Source: Ochrobactrum sp. Q0168 (GTDB taxonomy: Bacteria > Pseudomonadota > Alphaproteobacteria > Rhizobiales > Rhizobiaceae). From it: DNA of 64,000 nucleotides. Of this stretch, positions 10,498 through 19,590 are shown in pieces. Where the stretch lies: NCBI RefSeq assembly GCF_016427605.1, contig NZ_JAELXQ010000019.1:1-64000 (forward strand), given 5' to 3'. Positions within the stretch are counted from its first letter, which is position 1. Every line of letters begins with the position of its first letter. The position numbers and the translations under genes are program-made. The notes under the pieces are model-generated. The model was not told where the DNA came from, did not search any database, and worked only from the letters and a program-made list of their open reading frames with translations.

Positions 10498-11145
10498 ATG
10501 GATTTTGCGTTGATGCAGCGCGTCCTCCCGTTTTTTCTGGAGGCGGCATGGGTGACTGTCAAAATTTCTGCTCTGGCCCTGGTGTTGGGTCTGGCCGTCG
10601 CGGCGGTCCTCGTTAACGGGCGTCTGTCCCGCTCGGTCATCCTGCGATGGATTGCGGCAGCCTATGTGAGCGTCTTTCGCGGCACACCTTGCCTTGTACA
10701 GCTCTTCATTCTCTATTTCGGCGGTCCACAGATTGGCATTAATCTGGAGCCGTTTGCCGCTGGTGTCATCGGACTGGGTCTGAATATCGGCGCATACATG
10801 TCGGAATCGATCCGCGGCGCAATTCAGAGCGTTGATCGCGGCCAGACGGAAGCCGCTCGTTCCATCGGCTTCGGGCGAGGGCAGACGATGCGGTTCGTCG
10901 TGCTGCCCCAGGCAGCCCGGCTGATGATCCGCCCTCTCGGTGTCAATACGATTGCGCTCCTGAAGGGCTCTGCGCTGGTTTCCACCATTTCAGTGGTTGA
11001 ACTGACCTATACGGCGCAGCGTTTCATCGGTTCAACCTACAAACCGTTCGAGATTTTCGGCGTTGCAGCCGTTCTCTACATGATCATCATTTATGTCGTG
11101 GCGCGCGGGGTCGATCTGCTCGACAAGCGCTTCGCGGCGCAGTGA
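10498..11145 (+). CDS. polar amino acid ABC permease (second system)
   Basis: This 215-residue multi-span permease has the VFRGTPCLVQLFILYFG segment and the EAA loop EAARSIGFGRGQTMRFVVLP. It forms the membrane channel with the next gene's product. Its stop is followed by GAGGGG, which also serves as ribosome site for the next gene. Confidence 0.92.
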   Translation: MDFALMQRVLPFFLEAAWVTVKISALALVLGLAVAAVLVNGRLSRSVILRWIAAAYVSVFRGTPCLVQLFILYFGGPQIGINLEPFAAGVIGLGLNIGAYMSESIRGAIQSVDRGQTEAARSIGFGRGQTMRFVVLPQAARLMIRPLGVNTIALLKGSALVSTISVVELTYTAQRFIGSTYKPFEIFGVAAVLYMIIIYVVARGVDLLDKRFAAQ

Positions 11146-11155
11146 GGGGATGGGG

Positions 11156-11815
11156 ATGCAAGCTCTCGATTTCAGCATCGTCGCTCCCTATACGAATCTG
11201 CTTTTGACCGGCCTTTGGTGGACGCTTGTTCTGACCGTTGTTTCGGCATTCTTCAGCTTCGTGTTCGGCATCGCGTTTGCGCTGGTGGTGCTTTATGCGC
11301 CCGCAATCCTCGCATGGCCGGTGCGGTTCTTCATGTGGCTGTTCATGGGAACGCCGCTTCTGTTGCAGCTGTTCCTGATTTATTTCGGGCTGGTGCAGGT
11401 CGGCATCGATATTCCCGCCCTGGGCGCGGGCATTATCGGCCTCAGTCTGCACTTTGCCGTCTACAACGCCGATATCATGCGGGCAGGTATCGTGGCGGTC
11501 GATCCTGGCCAGATGGAAGGCGCGCGTTCCATCGGCTTCAGCCATGGTCAGGCCTTGCGTTACATCGTCATTCCACAGGCGGTGCGCAATACGATCCCGC
11601 CGATCGGCAACAATATGATCGTTCTTCTGAAGGATACGTCGCTGGTTTCGATCATCGGCATTGCGGAACTAGTGCATAGTGCGCAGCTCGCAATCAGTGA
11701 AACTTTCAGCCCGTTTGAATTCTATATCACCGTCGCGGCCATTTATTACGTGGTCAATCTGGTTCTCGAAGCCAGCTTGCGACGCATTGAAAGAAAAGTG
11801 GAGGTCACGCGATGA
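11156..11815 (+). CDS. polar amino acid ABC permease (second system)
   Basis: This 219-residue inner-membrane permease has the [18 protein letters not shown] segment and the EAA loop [20 protein letters not shown]. The frame opens at 11093 inside the previous gene. ATG 11156 has GAGGGG 6 bases upstream, and ATG 11150 is a close alternative. The stop overlaps the ATPase start by 4 bases. Confidence 0.9.
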   Translation: MQALDFSIVAPYTNLLLTGLWWTLVLTVVSAFFSFVFGIAFALVVLYAPAILAWPVRFFMWLFMGTPLLLQLFLIYFGLVQVGIDIPALGAGIIGLSLHFAVYNADIMRAGIVAVDPGQMEGARSIGFSHGQALRYIVIPQAVRNTIPPIGNNMIVLLKDTSLVSIIGIAELVHSAQLAISETFSPFEFYITVAAIYYVVNLVLEASLRRIERKVEVTR

Positions 11816-12585
11816 GCCGCTCCCAATCGGCAAAACCGATGGTCGAAGTGAAAGGTGCCCGCAAAGCCTATGGCGCGCTGGAAGTGTTGAAGGGCATCGA
11901 CCTTTCCGTATCGCGCGGCCAGATCGTCGCCATCATCGGCCCCAGCGGTTCCGGCAAGAGCACGCTTCTGCGCTCGATCAATCATCTGGAAACGCTGAAT
12001 GGCGGTGAAGTGTGGCTGGACGGCGTGCAGGTCAATCAACCTCTTACCGGACAGGCGTTTGAAAAGCATATCAATGCGGTGCGCCAGCAGATGGGCATGG
12101 TGTTCCAGCACTTCAACCTGTTCCCACATCTGACCGTGCTGGAAAACATCACGCTCGGCCCCATCAAACTCAAGGGCATGACAAAGGACGCTGCTCGCGC
12201 GCTGGCGCTGGAGCTTTTGAAGAAGGTCGGGCTTGCCGACAAGATCGACGTCTACCCTTCGCGCCTGTCGGGCGGCCAGAAACAGCGCGTCGCCATTGCA
12301 CGTGCGCTTGCCATGCAGCCCAAGGTGATGCTGTTCGACGAGGCGACGTCGGCGCTCGATCCCGAACTGGTGGACGAAGTCAATGCCGTCATGAAGCAGC
12401 TCGCCGCCGAACATATGACGATGCTGATCGTCACGCATGAGATGCGATTTGCGGGCGAGGTCGCCGACCACATCCTGTTCATGGATGGCGGTGTGGTCGT
12501 GGAAGAAGGGCCGCCGGACCAGATTTTGAGCAATCCGGTGCAGGAGCGTACCCGCTCCTTCCTCAAGAAATATCTGGCGGCATGA
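11812..12585 (+). CDS. polar amino acid ABC transporter ATPase (second system)
   Basis: This 257-residue ATPase of the GlnQ/HisP class has Walker [10 protein letters not shown], signature LSGGQKQR and Walker [13 protein letters not shown]. The Walker B carries DEA instead of DEP, a common variant in this class. It completes a four-gene importer and is followed after 9 bases by the first catabolic gene, so import and breakdown appear co-transcribed. Confidence 0.93.
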   Translation: MSRSQSAKPMVEVKGARKAYGALEVLKGIDLSVSRGQIVAIIGPSGSGKSTLLRSINHLETLNGGEVWLDGVQVNQPLTGQAFEKHINAVRQQMGMVFQHFNLFPHLTVLENITLGPIKLKGMTKDAARALALELLKKVGLADKIDVYPSRLSGGQKQRVAIARALAMQPKVMLFDEATSALDPELVDEVNAVMKQLAAEHMTMLIVTHEMRFAGEVADHILFMDGGVVVEEGPPDQILSNPVQERTRSFLKKYLAA

Positions 12586-12594
12586 GGTGATGGC

Positions 12595-14253
12595 ATGAAC
12601 GAGAGAAACGCCAATGAGTTCGCCGATTTTGGGGAGTTTCCCGATTTCGGACTGACCCCGGCGCAGCGACGCGAAGCCGTGCTTGGCCATTATTATGAAT
12701 ATCCCGGCATGGACGGGCCGCGTGGCGAAATCTGGTGCTACACCGATGCCTATTCTTATCTGCCGGGCGCAACGGTTCATTTGCAGGTGAGTGCGACCGC
12801 GTCGCGTTTCGATATCGAAATCGTGCGCGATGGGGCGGTTGAAAAGCCTGTCTTCTCAAAGTGCGGCATAGACTGCAAATGGCAGGAAACGCCAGCGCAA
12901 TGTTCTGTTGTGGGCTGCGGCTGGGAGACGACATTTTCGTTCAAGACGGACGAGAACTGGCCTTCCGGTGCTTATCGCATCACGCTGAAAGCCGAAGGCA
13001 ATGACGGTCAGCTGATCCATTGCCACCATCTGTTCATCCTGCGACCAGCGGCAGGCCGTAAGCCGGGTCGTATCCTGCAGGTCGCTGCGACCGGCACGTG
13101 GACGGCTTATAATACCTGGGGCGGTTCCAACCACTATCAGGGCATTACAGGGCCGAATGGCGATCAATACGCGACGACGGTGAGCATCGAGCGTCCGTTC
13201 TGCCGTGGCTTTGCGCTGCTGCCGTCCAATGCGCCCCGCGTGCCGCTGGAGTTTGTGACTCCGCCTGCCGCCCCTCCACGCTATCCGCATATGGAATGGG
13301 CCTTTGCCAATGGTTATTCCAAGAAATATGCCTCATCCGGCTGGGCGAGTTATGACAGCCTGTTCTTCCGCTGGGCTGAACGGGAAGGCTTTGCGATTGA
13401 TCTCGCCAGCCAACATGAGCTGCATTTCTCGCCGGAAATCCTCGACGGGTATGACTGTGTGGCCTTTGTTGGTCACGACGAATACTGGACATGGGAAATG
13501 CGCGATGCCGTCGATCATTATGTCGATGGCGGCGGTCGTGCGGCCCGTTTTGCGGGCAACTTCATGTGGCAGACGCGGCTTGAGGATGATGGCAAGCGCC
13601 AGACTTGCTACAAATATCGCGCCCGCGCCGAAGACCCGGTCTATCGCTCCGCCGATCCACGCCGCACCAGCGGTTGCTGGGAAGCGACGGAAGCCGGACG
13701 GCCTGCTGCCGAAACCTTCGGTCTCAATGCGCTGCGCGGACTTTATGTTGGCTGGGGCGGTTGTGCTCCACGCGGCGTGCGCGGCTTTCCGGTCTATCGC
13801 CCCGAACATTGGGCCTTTGCCGGAACCGGCATCTATTACGGTGATCTCCTGGGCGCTGACGGTCACGCCTTCGGCTATGAGGTCGACGGGCTCGACTATG
13901 TGATCCGGGGCGGTCTGCCTGAACCGGAGGAGGGCAGCGGCGCGCCCGATGGCCTACAGATTCTGGCGCTCGGCATGTCATCTCTCAAGGAAGAGGGCGC
14001 GGATATTCCGGCCGACGACCAGTTTCTTTCCGATGCCGATGCAAAATTCGTGGCCGATACGCTGATCGGCAACGATGGGGATGCAGCCGTGGAACGCATC
14101 AAGCGCGGCTGCGGCATGATCGTCAATTTTCCACGCGGCAAGGGCGAAGTGTTCCACGCCGGAAGCTGCGAATGGGTCGCGGCTCTCAAACGCGGCGACC
14201 GCATGGTCGAACGTGTGACCGCCAATGTTCTCAACCAATATCTCAAGCGCTGA
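12595..14253 (+). CDS. N,N-dimethylformamidase large-subunit-like protein
   Basis: This 552-residue protein resembles the beta (large) subunit of N,N-dimethylformamidase, an iron amidohydrolase that splits the C-N bond of formamides. Recognisable segments are GTWTAYNTWGGSNHY, FVGHDEYWTWEMRDAVD and ARFAGNFMWQTRL. The tyrosine and acidic residues of the HDEYW stretch could belong to the metal site, but I cannot align them here. It is shorter than the roughly 760-residue DMFase subunit as I remember it, and no small DMFase subunit gene is nearby. In this operon it probably hydrolyses another amide or C-N bond; the substrate is unknown. Confidence 0.78.
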   Translation: MNERNANEFADFGEFPDFGLTPAQRREAVLGHYYEYPGMDGPRGEIWCYTDAYSYLPGATVHLQVSATASRFDIEIVRDGAVEKPVFSKCGIDCKWQETPAQCSVVGCGWETTFSFKTDENWPSGAYRITLKAEGNDGQLIHCHHLFILRPAAGRKPGRILQVAATGTWTAYNTWGGSNHYQGITGPNGDQYATTVSIERPFCRGFALLPSNAPRVPLEFVTPPAAPPRYPHMEWAFANGYSKKYASSGWASYDSLFFRWAEREGFAIDLASQHELHFSPEILDGYDCVAFVGHDEYWTWEMRDAVDHYVDGGGRAARFAGNFMWQTRLEDDGKRQTCYKYRARAEDPVYRSADPRRTSGCWEATEAGRPAAETFGLNALRGLYVGWGGCAPRGVRGFPVYRPEHWAFAGTGIYYGDLLGADGHAFGYEVDGLDYVIRGGLPEPEEGSGAPDGLQILALGMSSLKEEGADIPADDQFLSDADAKFVADTLIGNDGDAAVERIKRGCGMIVNFPRGKGEVFHAGSCEWVAALKRGDRMVERVTANVLNQYLKR

Positions 14254-14265
14254 CAGAGTAACGCC

Positions 14266-15633
14266 ATGCTCAACACAAAAGCACAGAATGAACGCCCGGT
14301 ATCGCATCTTTTCTACCAGTCGCGCCTGCGCAGGCCGCTGGTGGATCGTGCCGAAGGTATCTACATCTGGGATCAGGATGGACGCCGGGTCATCGACGGC
14401 TCTAGCGGCGCGATGGTGGTCAATATCGGCCACGGCAATCGCAACGTGCTCGACGCCATGAAAGAGCAGATGGATCGCGTCACCTTCGCTTATCGTCTGC
14501 ACTTCGAAAATGAACCGGCGGAAGATCTGGCGCGCATGGCCGCCGAGCGTATGCCGGAAGGGCTCGACAAGATTTTCTTTGTGTCCGGCGGTTCGGAAGC
14601 GGTGGAATCCTGCATCAAGCTTGCCCGCCAATGGGCGGTTGCGACCGGGCAAGGCACACGCTGGAAAGTGATTTCGCGGTTTCCGTCGTACCATGGCGGT
14701 GCGCTTGGGGCGCTGGCTGTCACCGGCTACGCGGCTTTGAGCGAGCCTTTCGCACCCATCATGCGCGAAATGCCGAAAGTCCCGGCACCGACCGCCTATC
14801 TCGACCGCGACAATCTCACGCTGGAACAGCGCGGCCAGAAATATGCCGACATGCTGGAGGAGAAGATTCAGGAAGAGGGGCCCGAAAGCGTACTCGCCTT
14901 CATCATGGAGCCGATCGGTGGAGCGTCGACCGGCGCGCTGGTCGCGCCCGACAGCTATTATCCGCGTATCCGCGAAATCTGCGACCGTTATGGCATCCTG
15001 CTCATCCACGACGAGGTGATGAGCGGTGCAGGACGTACCGGCAAGTTTCTGGGCGGCGACCACTGGAACTGCAAGCCCGATCTCATCGCGCTTTCGAAAG
15101 GGTTCGCTTCTGGCTATTGCCCGCTTGGCGCAATGGCTGCGCCCGGACGCATCGTGCAGCCGGTGCTGGATGCTGGCGGTTTCCTGCACGGCTTCACTTA
15201 TGCGGGCAATCCGCTGGCTTGCGCGGCTGGCAAGGCGGTGCTTCAGGAGATTGACCGTCTCGATCTGGTCGGCAATGCCGCCCATATGGGCGATGCGCTG
15301 AAGGGCGAGCTGGAAGGACTGGCGAAGCGCTTCCCGTTCATCGGTGATGTGCGTGGCAAGGGGTTGTTGCTGGCAGCCGAATTCGTGTCAGATCCTGAAA
15401 CCATGAAGCCGCTGCCGAAGGAGCTGAACGCTCATCAGCGCATGGTCGATCTTGCCTATGAGCGTGGTCTGATCATCTATTCGCGCCGCACGCGGGGTGG
15501 TGTTGAAGGCGATCACTTCCTCGTCTGTCCGCCGATGATCGTGAGCAGAGAACAAGTTGGCGAGATCACCGCGATCCTTGGCGATACGCTGGAGGTTCTG
15601 GCGCGTGAACTCAAGCTGCCCGTGAACGCATAA
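14266..15633 (+). CDS. class III pyridoxal-phosphate aminotransferase
   Basis: This 455-residue enzyme has the class III pattern: SGGSEAVESCIKLARQW (cofactor phosphate site), LLIHDEVMSGAGRTGKF (the Asp that holds the pyridine nitrogen) and Lys278 in ALSKGFASG, the Schiff-base lysine. Members move omega- or beta-amino groups to pyruvate or 2-oxoglutarate. The next gene is a beta-keto acid cleavage enzyme, so a beta-amino acid to beta-keto acid step is attractive but inferred. An omega-amino substrate such as a diamine derivative is the main alternative. Confidence 0.9.
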   Translation: MLNTKAQNERPVSHLFYQSRLRRPLVDRAEGIYIWDQDGRRVIDGSSGAMVVNIGHGNRNVLDAMKEQMDRVTFAYRLHFENEPAEDLARMAAERMPEGLDKIFFVSGGSEAVESCIKLARQWAVATGQGTRWKVISRFPSYHGGALGALAVTGYAALSEPFAPIMREMPKVPAPTAYLDRDNLTLEQRGQKYADMLEEKIQEEGPESVLAFIMEPIGGASTGALVAPDSYYPRIREICDRYGILLIHDEVMSGAGRTGKFLGGDHWNCKPDLIALSKGFASGYCPLGAMAAPGRIVQPVLDAGGFLHGFTYAGNPLACAAGKAVLQEIDRLDLVGNAAHMGDALKGELEGLAKRFPFIGDVRGKGLLLAAEFVSDPETMKPLPKELNAHQRMVDLAYERGLIIYSRRTRGGVEGDHFLVCPPMIVSREQVGEITAILGDTLEVLARELKLPVNA

Positions 15634-15645
15634 GGTAACCGGATC

Positions 15646-16593
15646 ATGACCGAGAAGAAGAAAACACAGCGCAAGGTGATCATCACCTGCGCAGTGACGG
15701 GCTCCGTGCACACTCCAACCATGTCGCCGCACTTGCCGGTTACGCCGGAGGAGATCGCCAGCGAAGCCATTGCGGCGGCGGAAGCGGGCGCATCCATCCT
15801 GCATCTCCATGCCCGCGATCCGCGTGATGGCAGACCGTCCGCCAATCCGGACCTGTTCATGCAGTTCCTGCCCCGCATCAAGCAATCGACTGCGGCCGTG
15901 GTGAATATTTCCACTGGCGGGTCGTCATTGATGACGCTGGATGACCGGCTGGCCGCGCCGCTCAAGGCGCAACCGGAAATGTGTTCGCTCAATATGGGCT
16001 CGATGAATTTCGCACTGTTTCCAGCCCTCGATAAGCCACGCGAGTGGAAGCACGCATGGGAGCCGGAACTGTTGGAGGCAACGCGCCATTCGATTTTCAA
16101 GAACACTTTCGCGGATATGGAAGGCATTCTGACCAGTCTTGGTCAGGGCTGCGGCACACGCTTCGAGTTTGAATGCTACGATGTCGGCCATCTCTATTCA
16201 CTGGCTTATTTTCGCGACCATGGGTTGGTTACCGGTCATCTGTTCATCCAGTTCGTCTTCGGTATTCTGGGCGGCATCGGCGCAGACCCGGAAAACCTCA
16301 TGCATATGAAACGCATCGCCGACAAGCTTTTCGGCGACGACTATTCCTTCTCGGTTCTGGCAGCAGGCAGGCACCAGATTCCAATGATCACAATGGCGGC
16401 GGCCATGGGCGGCAATGTGCGTGTCGGCCTGGAAGACAGCCTCTACGACGGACGGGGAAAGCTGGCTAGGAGCAATGCCGATCAGGTGCGGCGCATTCGT
16501 AGCATTCTTGACGGCTTGTCGCTTGAAGTTGCCACACCCGAGGAGGCGCGCGACTATTTGGGCCTGAAGGGTGGAGACAGGGTGGCGTTCTGA
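15646..16593 (+). CDS. beta-keto acid cleavage enzyme (BKACE, DUF849/Kce family)
   Basis: This 315-residue TIM-barrel protein belongs to the 3-keto-5-aminohexanoate cleavage family. These enzymes use zinc and acetyl-CoA to turn a beta-keto acid into acetoacetate plus a new acyl-CoA. The zinc pair His53/His55 lies in ILHLHARDP, and Glu263 in VGLEDSLY is the usual conserved acid. The family covers many substrates (carnitine-derived, aminated, dicarboxylic), and I cannot tell which one from the residues alone. Its stop and the next start share one base (TGATG). Confidence 0.92.
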   Translation: MTEKKKTQRKVIITCAVTGSVHTPTMSPHLPVTPEEIASEAIAAAEAGASILHLHARDPRDGRPSANPDLFMQFLPRIKQSTAAVVNISTGGSSLMTLDDRLAAPLKAQPEMCSLNMGSMNFALFPALDKPREWKHAWEPELLEATRHSIFKNTFADMEGILTSLGQGCGTRFEFECYDVGHLYSLAYFRDHGLVTGHLFIQFVFGILGGIGADPENLMHMKRIADKLFGDDYSFSVLAAGRHQIPMITMAAAMGGNVRVGLEDSLYDGRGKLARSNADQVRRIRSILDGLSLEVATPEEARDYLGLKGGDRVAF

Positions 16594-17108
16594 TGCCAAA
16601 GATTGTGTTGGATAGCAAAGCGGGCGTTGTGATCCGGGTCGCCGAGCCTGCCGATGCTGAACAGATTCACGAGGCGATCCGCGCGATGGGCGCGGGGCTG
16701 GGTGCTGCAGGCAAAGTCTCCAGTACGGTAGAAGACTTTCGCCGCCACGGCTTTGGTCCCAACGCGGCTTTTACCAGCCTGATCGCCGAGGTGGACGAGG
16801 TATTTGCAGGACTGGCGCTGTTCTTCCCGATTTTCTCGACATGGCTTGGGAAGCCTGGTGTCTTTGTGCAGGACCTCTATGTCGATGAAGGGTTTCGCGG
16901 TCGGCGGGTAGGCGAGATTTTGCTTCGCCATGTTGCATCATGGTCGATAGCACGCGGCGGCGTTTATCTGCGGCTGGTTGTGGATCGGGACAATGTTGCC
17001 GCGCAACGATTTTACCAAAGGCTGGGTATTGGCTGGATCGAAACCGACCTCGATCATGGCGCTTATGGCGAGGATTTTGCCCGTCTGGCGCGTATCAATG
17101 CAAACTAG
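16593..17108 (+). CDS. GNAT-family N-acetyltransferase
   Basis: This 171-residue protein has the acetyl-CoA pyrophosphate loop RGRRVG (102-107) after the VQDLYVDEG strand, and the C-terminal NVAAQRFYQRLG motif of GNAT enzymes. It would acetylate an amine in the cytosol. It sits directly before a deacetylase gene, so an acetylation/deacetylation cycle on a pathway amine, or protection of a toxic intermediate, is possible. The target is unknown. Confidence 0.87.
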   Translation: MPKIVLDSKAGVVIRVAEPADAEQIHEAIRAMGAGLGAAGKVSSTVEDFRRHGFGPNAAFTSLIAEVDEVFAGLALFFPIFSTWLGKPGVFVQDLYVDEGFRGRRVGEILLRHVASWSIARGGVYLRLVVDRDNVAAQRFYQRLGIGWIETDLDHGAYGEDFARLARINAN

Positions 17109-17117
17109 GGAGCAGTC

Positions 17118-18146
17118 ATGAAAGCCTTCTACGCTGTTGAGCAAAAGCGCCACGACCCGAAAGCCTTTCTTTCCAGCGGCGCGCCGAAGCCAAACCCCGA
17201 ACAGCCAGAGCGCGTCGAACGTCTGCTTGCGGGTGCCAAGGCAGCAGGCTGCGAGATCATCCGCCCGCAAAATAACGGTCTAGCCCCGATTTCAGCTGTG
17301 CATACGCCGGAATATCTGGAGTTCTTACAGCATATCTATCCGCGTTGGCGGCGCATTGAGGAGGCTTCGGAAGAGGTCATCCCGAACATTCATCCGCTGG
17401 CGCGTGACGGCCGCTATCCGGCATCCGCCGTCGGGCAGGTTGGCTATCACATGGCCGATACGGCTTGCCCGATAGCCGAACACACATGGGAAAGCGTGTG
17501 CTGGAGTGCCTGGAGTGCGGTTGACGCCGCCGATGCGGTGCTTGCAGGCGAGGTGGCGGCCTATGCGCTCTGCCGTCCACCGGGGCATCACGCCTTTGCC
17601 GATGTTGCTGGCGGCTTTTGTTTCGTCAACAATTCGGCGGTTGCCGCGCAGCGGCTACGCTCGAAGGCCGAACGCGTCGCAATCCTCGATGTCGATCTGC
17701 ATCACGGCAACGGCACGCAAGGCATTTTCTATGCGCGTCCCGATGTTTTGACAGTCTCGATTCACGCCGATCCGCTGCGCTTCTATCCATTTTTCTGGGG
17801 CCATGCCGATGAACGCGGTGAAGGGGCTGGTCTTGGCTACAACCTCAATCTGCCTCTGCCGCGTAAATCTGGCGATGACGAGTTCCTCGCGTCGCTCGAT
17901 ACGGCTTTTCGTCGTATCGAAGCCTTCGCGCCAGATGCGCTGGTGGTAGCACTTGGTCTTGACCCCTTCGAGGGTGATCCATTCGGCGGATTGTCGGTTA
18001 CCACTGGCGGTTTCGGACGCATTGCCGAAGCAATTGCAAAGCTTCGACTACCAACCGTCATCGTGCAGGAAGGTGGTTATCTTTGCGATGCGCTGGGTGA
18101 CAATCTCACCGCTTTCCTGGGCGGCTATCAGTCGGTAGCGCGATGA
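17118..18146 (+). CDS. acetylpolyamine amidohydrolase-like deacetylase (histone deacetylase family)
   Basis: The 342-residue length matches bacterial acetylpolyamine amidohydrolases (AphA, about 341). All key residues are present: catalytic His158-His159 in RPPGHHAF, and zinc ligands Asp193 and His195 in DVDLHHGNGTQ plus Asp282 in LGLDPFEGDP. These enzymes remove acetyl groups from terminal amines such as acetylputrescine or acetylcadaverine. The operon context points to a small N-acetylated amine or amino acid, not a protein substrate. The stop overlaps the thioesterase start by 4 bases. Confidence 0.9.
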   Translation: MKAFYAVEQKRHDPKAFLSSGAPKPNPEQPERVERLLAGAKAAGCEIIRPQNNGLAPISAVHTPEYLEFLQHIYPRWRRIEEASEEVIPNIHPLARDGRYPASAVGQVGYHMADTACPIAEHTWESVCWSAWSAVDAADAVLAGEVAAYALCRPPGHHAFADVAGGFCFVNNSAVAAQRLRSKAERVAILDVDLHHGNGTQGIFYARPDVLTVSIHADPLRFYPFFWGHADERGEGAGLGYNLNLPLPRKSGDDEFLASLDTAFRRIEAFAPDALVVALGLDPFEGDPFGGLSVTTGGFGRIAEAIAKLRLPTVIVQEGGYLCDALGDNLTAFLGGYQSVAR

Positions 18147-18544
18147 GCGGTCTTGTGACTTTTATCGGCGTAGTACATCCGTGGATGTGCGACGTCATGG
18201 GACATATGAATGTCCGGTATTATGCCGGGATGTTCGACGATGCGAGCTTTCTGCTACTGGGACACATAGCCGGGAAAATCCCGGATGAGGGTTTCGGTTG
18301 GGCGGATGTGCGCTCGACAATGGAATATAAAAAGGAAGTGCCCGCCGGGGACTTGATGACGATCCGCTCTCAGGTGCTGAACGTGGGGCGTTCATCAATC
18401 ACGTTTCGCCAGATAATGGCTGGTTCGCTTGATGGGGACCTGCGCGCCATCAATGAGACAACGTCCGTCCGTTTCGACAAGATCGCGCGTCATTCACTCG
18501 AACTTGACCCAGCAATGCGAGTGCGAGCGGAAAGGCTCATGTAG
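18143..18544 (+). CDS. hotdog-fold acyl-CoA thioesterase (4HBT family)
   Basis: This 133-residue protein opens with the 4HBT pattern VVHPWMCDVMGHMNVRYYAGMF, where the Asp before GHMN and the YY pair line the active site (positions 17-26). It should hydrolyse a small acyl-CoA to the free acid and CoA. As last gene of the operon with a BKACE, it parallels carnitine breakdown, where a BKACE makes betainyl-CoA and a hotdog thioesterase releases betaine. That parallel suggests it acts on the BKACE product. ATGA overlap couples it to the deacetylase gene. Confidence 0.87.
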   Translation: MSGLVTFIGVVHPWMCDVMGHMNVRYYAGMFDDASFLLLGHIAGKIPDEGFGWADVRSTMEYKKEVPAGDLMTIRSQVLNVGRSSITFRQIMAGSLDGDLRAINETTSVRFDKIARHSLELDPAMRVRAERLM

Positions 18545-18695
18545 GGCCACAATCTGATTGGCTAGCCGCAGGTCTGATCTGCTGCCGAATGGCAGCTAAC
18601 TCCGCTCATAACGCATAAGCGGACGGTCAGCGTCTGGCCCCATTGCGGCGATTCAAAAGGATTAGTCATTGCGTTTTCAGATAATAGAAACTGCT

Positions 18696-19049
18696 TCACT
18701 TCTGACTAGTATTTTCTCTCTTTTGTAAACCAATAAAAGCTAATAGATCGCCGTATTTATAACGAATAGCTTTGACCACTTTTCGATAAGGTAAGTTCTC
18801 AATGTGCTGGAACCGCTAGTTAGCAAGGGTCTTTGGACTTAAACCTAAAACACCAGCAGCTTGCTCAGACGTCAGCAGATGGTCACGCTCATAGTTTGTT
18901 GAGGGCAGGGGATGTTCTCGAGCAATGTCAGTCTGCGTCGTGAGAAAGCTCAATGACATATTGTATTTTCGAACGAGGTGCTCGGTGAGGCTGAGATAGA
19001 GCTGCTCAAGGCTAGGCTGCTCATTTTTGTTATCAGGCTTTTTCGCCAT
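18696..19049 (-). pseudogene. helix-turn-helix (excisionase/MerR-like) gene broken by an amber codon
   Basis: The open frame from 19049 encodes 77 residues ending LLTSEQAAGVLGLSPKTLAN and stops at TAG 18818-18816. In this HTH family the next residue is normally Trp (TGG). Reading through the TAG continues in frame with RFQHIENLPYRKVVKAIRY and YGDLLAF, the expected wing, to a TGA at 18696 (117 codons in all). One base change therefore appears to have broken a small DNA-binding protein of the type found with plasmids and integrative elements. It lies next to a tRNA gene. The truncated protein keeps only part of the HTH. Confidence 0.72.
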
Positions 19050-19329
19050 TTATCTGAGCCCACCTAACATACATGGTGTCCGATTACGAAACGCGATGGA
19101 CGTTGTTGTTAACATAACAACAAGAGTATTCGAGTTCGACAATACAGAAATATTGTAACGACGTGCAGCTCAGGCGGATTCTGTGTATTCCCGAACGTTT
19201 TTCCACCGGGATTTTATGCTGCTTCACATGGAAGTTTTGCAATGCAAATTATAAATAACGAAGGTGATTGCTATTTGATTGCTAGCATCAAAATGGTGAA
19301 AACGAAAACAAGTTAAATGCTTGATTTTA

Positions 19330-19405
19330 TGGTGCCGCTTGCGTGACTCGAACACGCGACCCCATCATTACGAATGATGTGCTCTACCAACTGAGCTAAA
19401 GCGGC
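19330..19405 (-). tRNA. tRNA-Thr (anticodon CGU)
   Basis: The minus strand reads a full cloverleaf: acceptor GCCGCTT paired with AAGCGGC, D-arm TAGCTCAGTTGGTAGAGCA, anticodon stem CATCA/TGATG around TTCGTAA (anticodon CGT), and T-arm with TTCGAGT. The CCA end is encoded (19330-19332). Nothing recognisable adjoins its 5' side; a terminator for the nitronate monooxygenase gene lies about 130 bases away. Confidence 0.96.
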
Positions 19406-19538
19406 CTAGGAACCTTCGTTCCAACTCCCGTGGGAGATTCCATTCGTTTCCGTCTGGACGGTGCGCTGATAACCAAAAGCAGAACGGAAAGCAAGGCCGA
19501 AATCGAACAAACCGAAATATTGTTTCAAACCTTGTGAA

Positions 19539-19568
19539 AACAGGGCCTTCCATCGGAGAGGCCCTGTT
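19539..19568 (-). terminator. rho-independent terminator after the nitronate monooxygenase gene
   Basis: AACAGGGCCT and AGGCCCTGTT pair over 10 bp around a 10-base loop. On the minus strand the stem is followed by TTC, so with its own TT the tail is T-rich. It sits just after the stop at 19591. Confidence 0.7.
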
Positions 19569-19590
19569 CGAAGCGCGCTGGCAATATGCC

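Noticed and set aside
13978..15285. 435-residue minus-strand open frame opposite the DMFase-like and aminotransferase genes
   Set aside because: Antisense shadow of strong plus-strand genes in GC-rich DNA; the translation is His/Arg-rich without domains.
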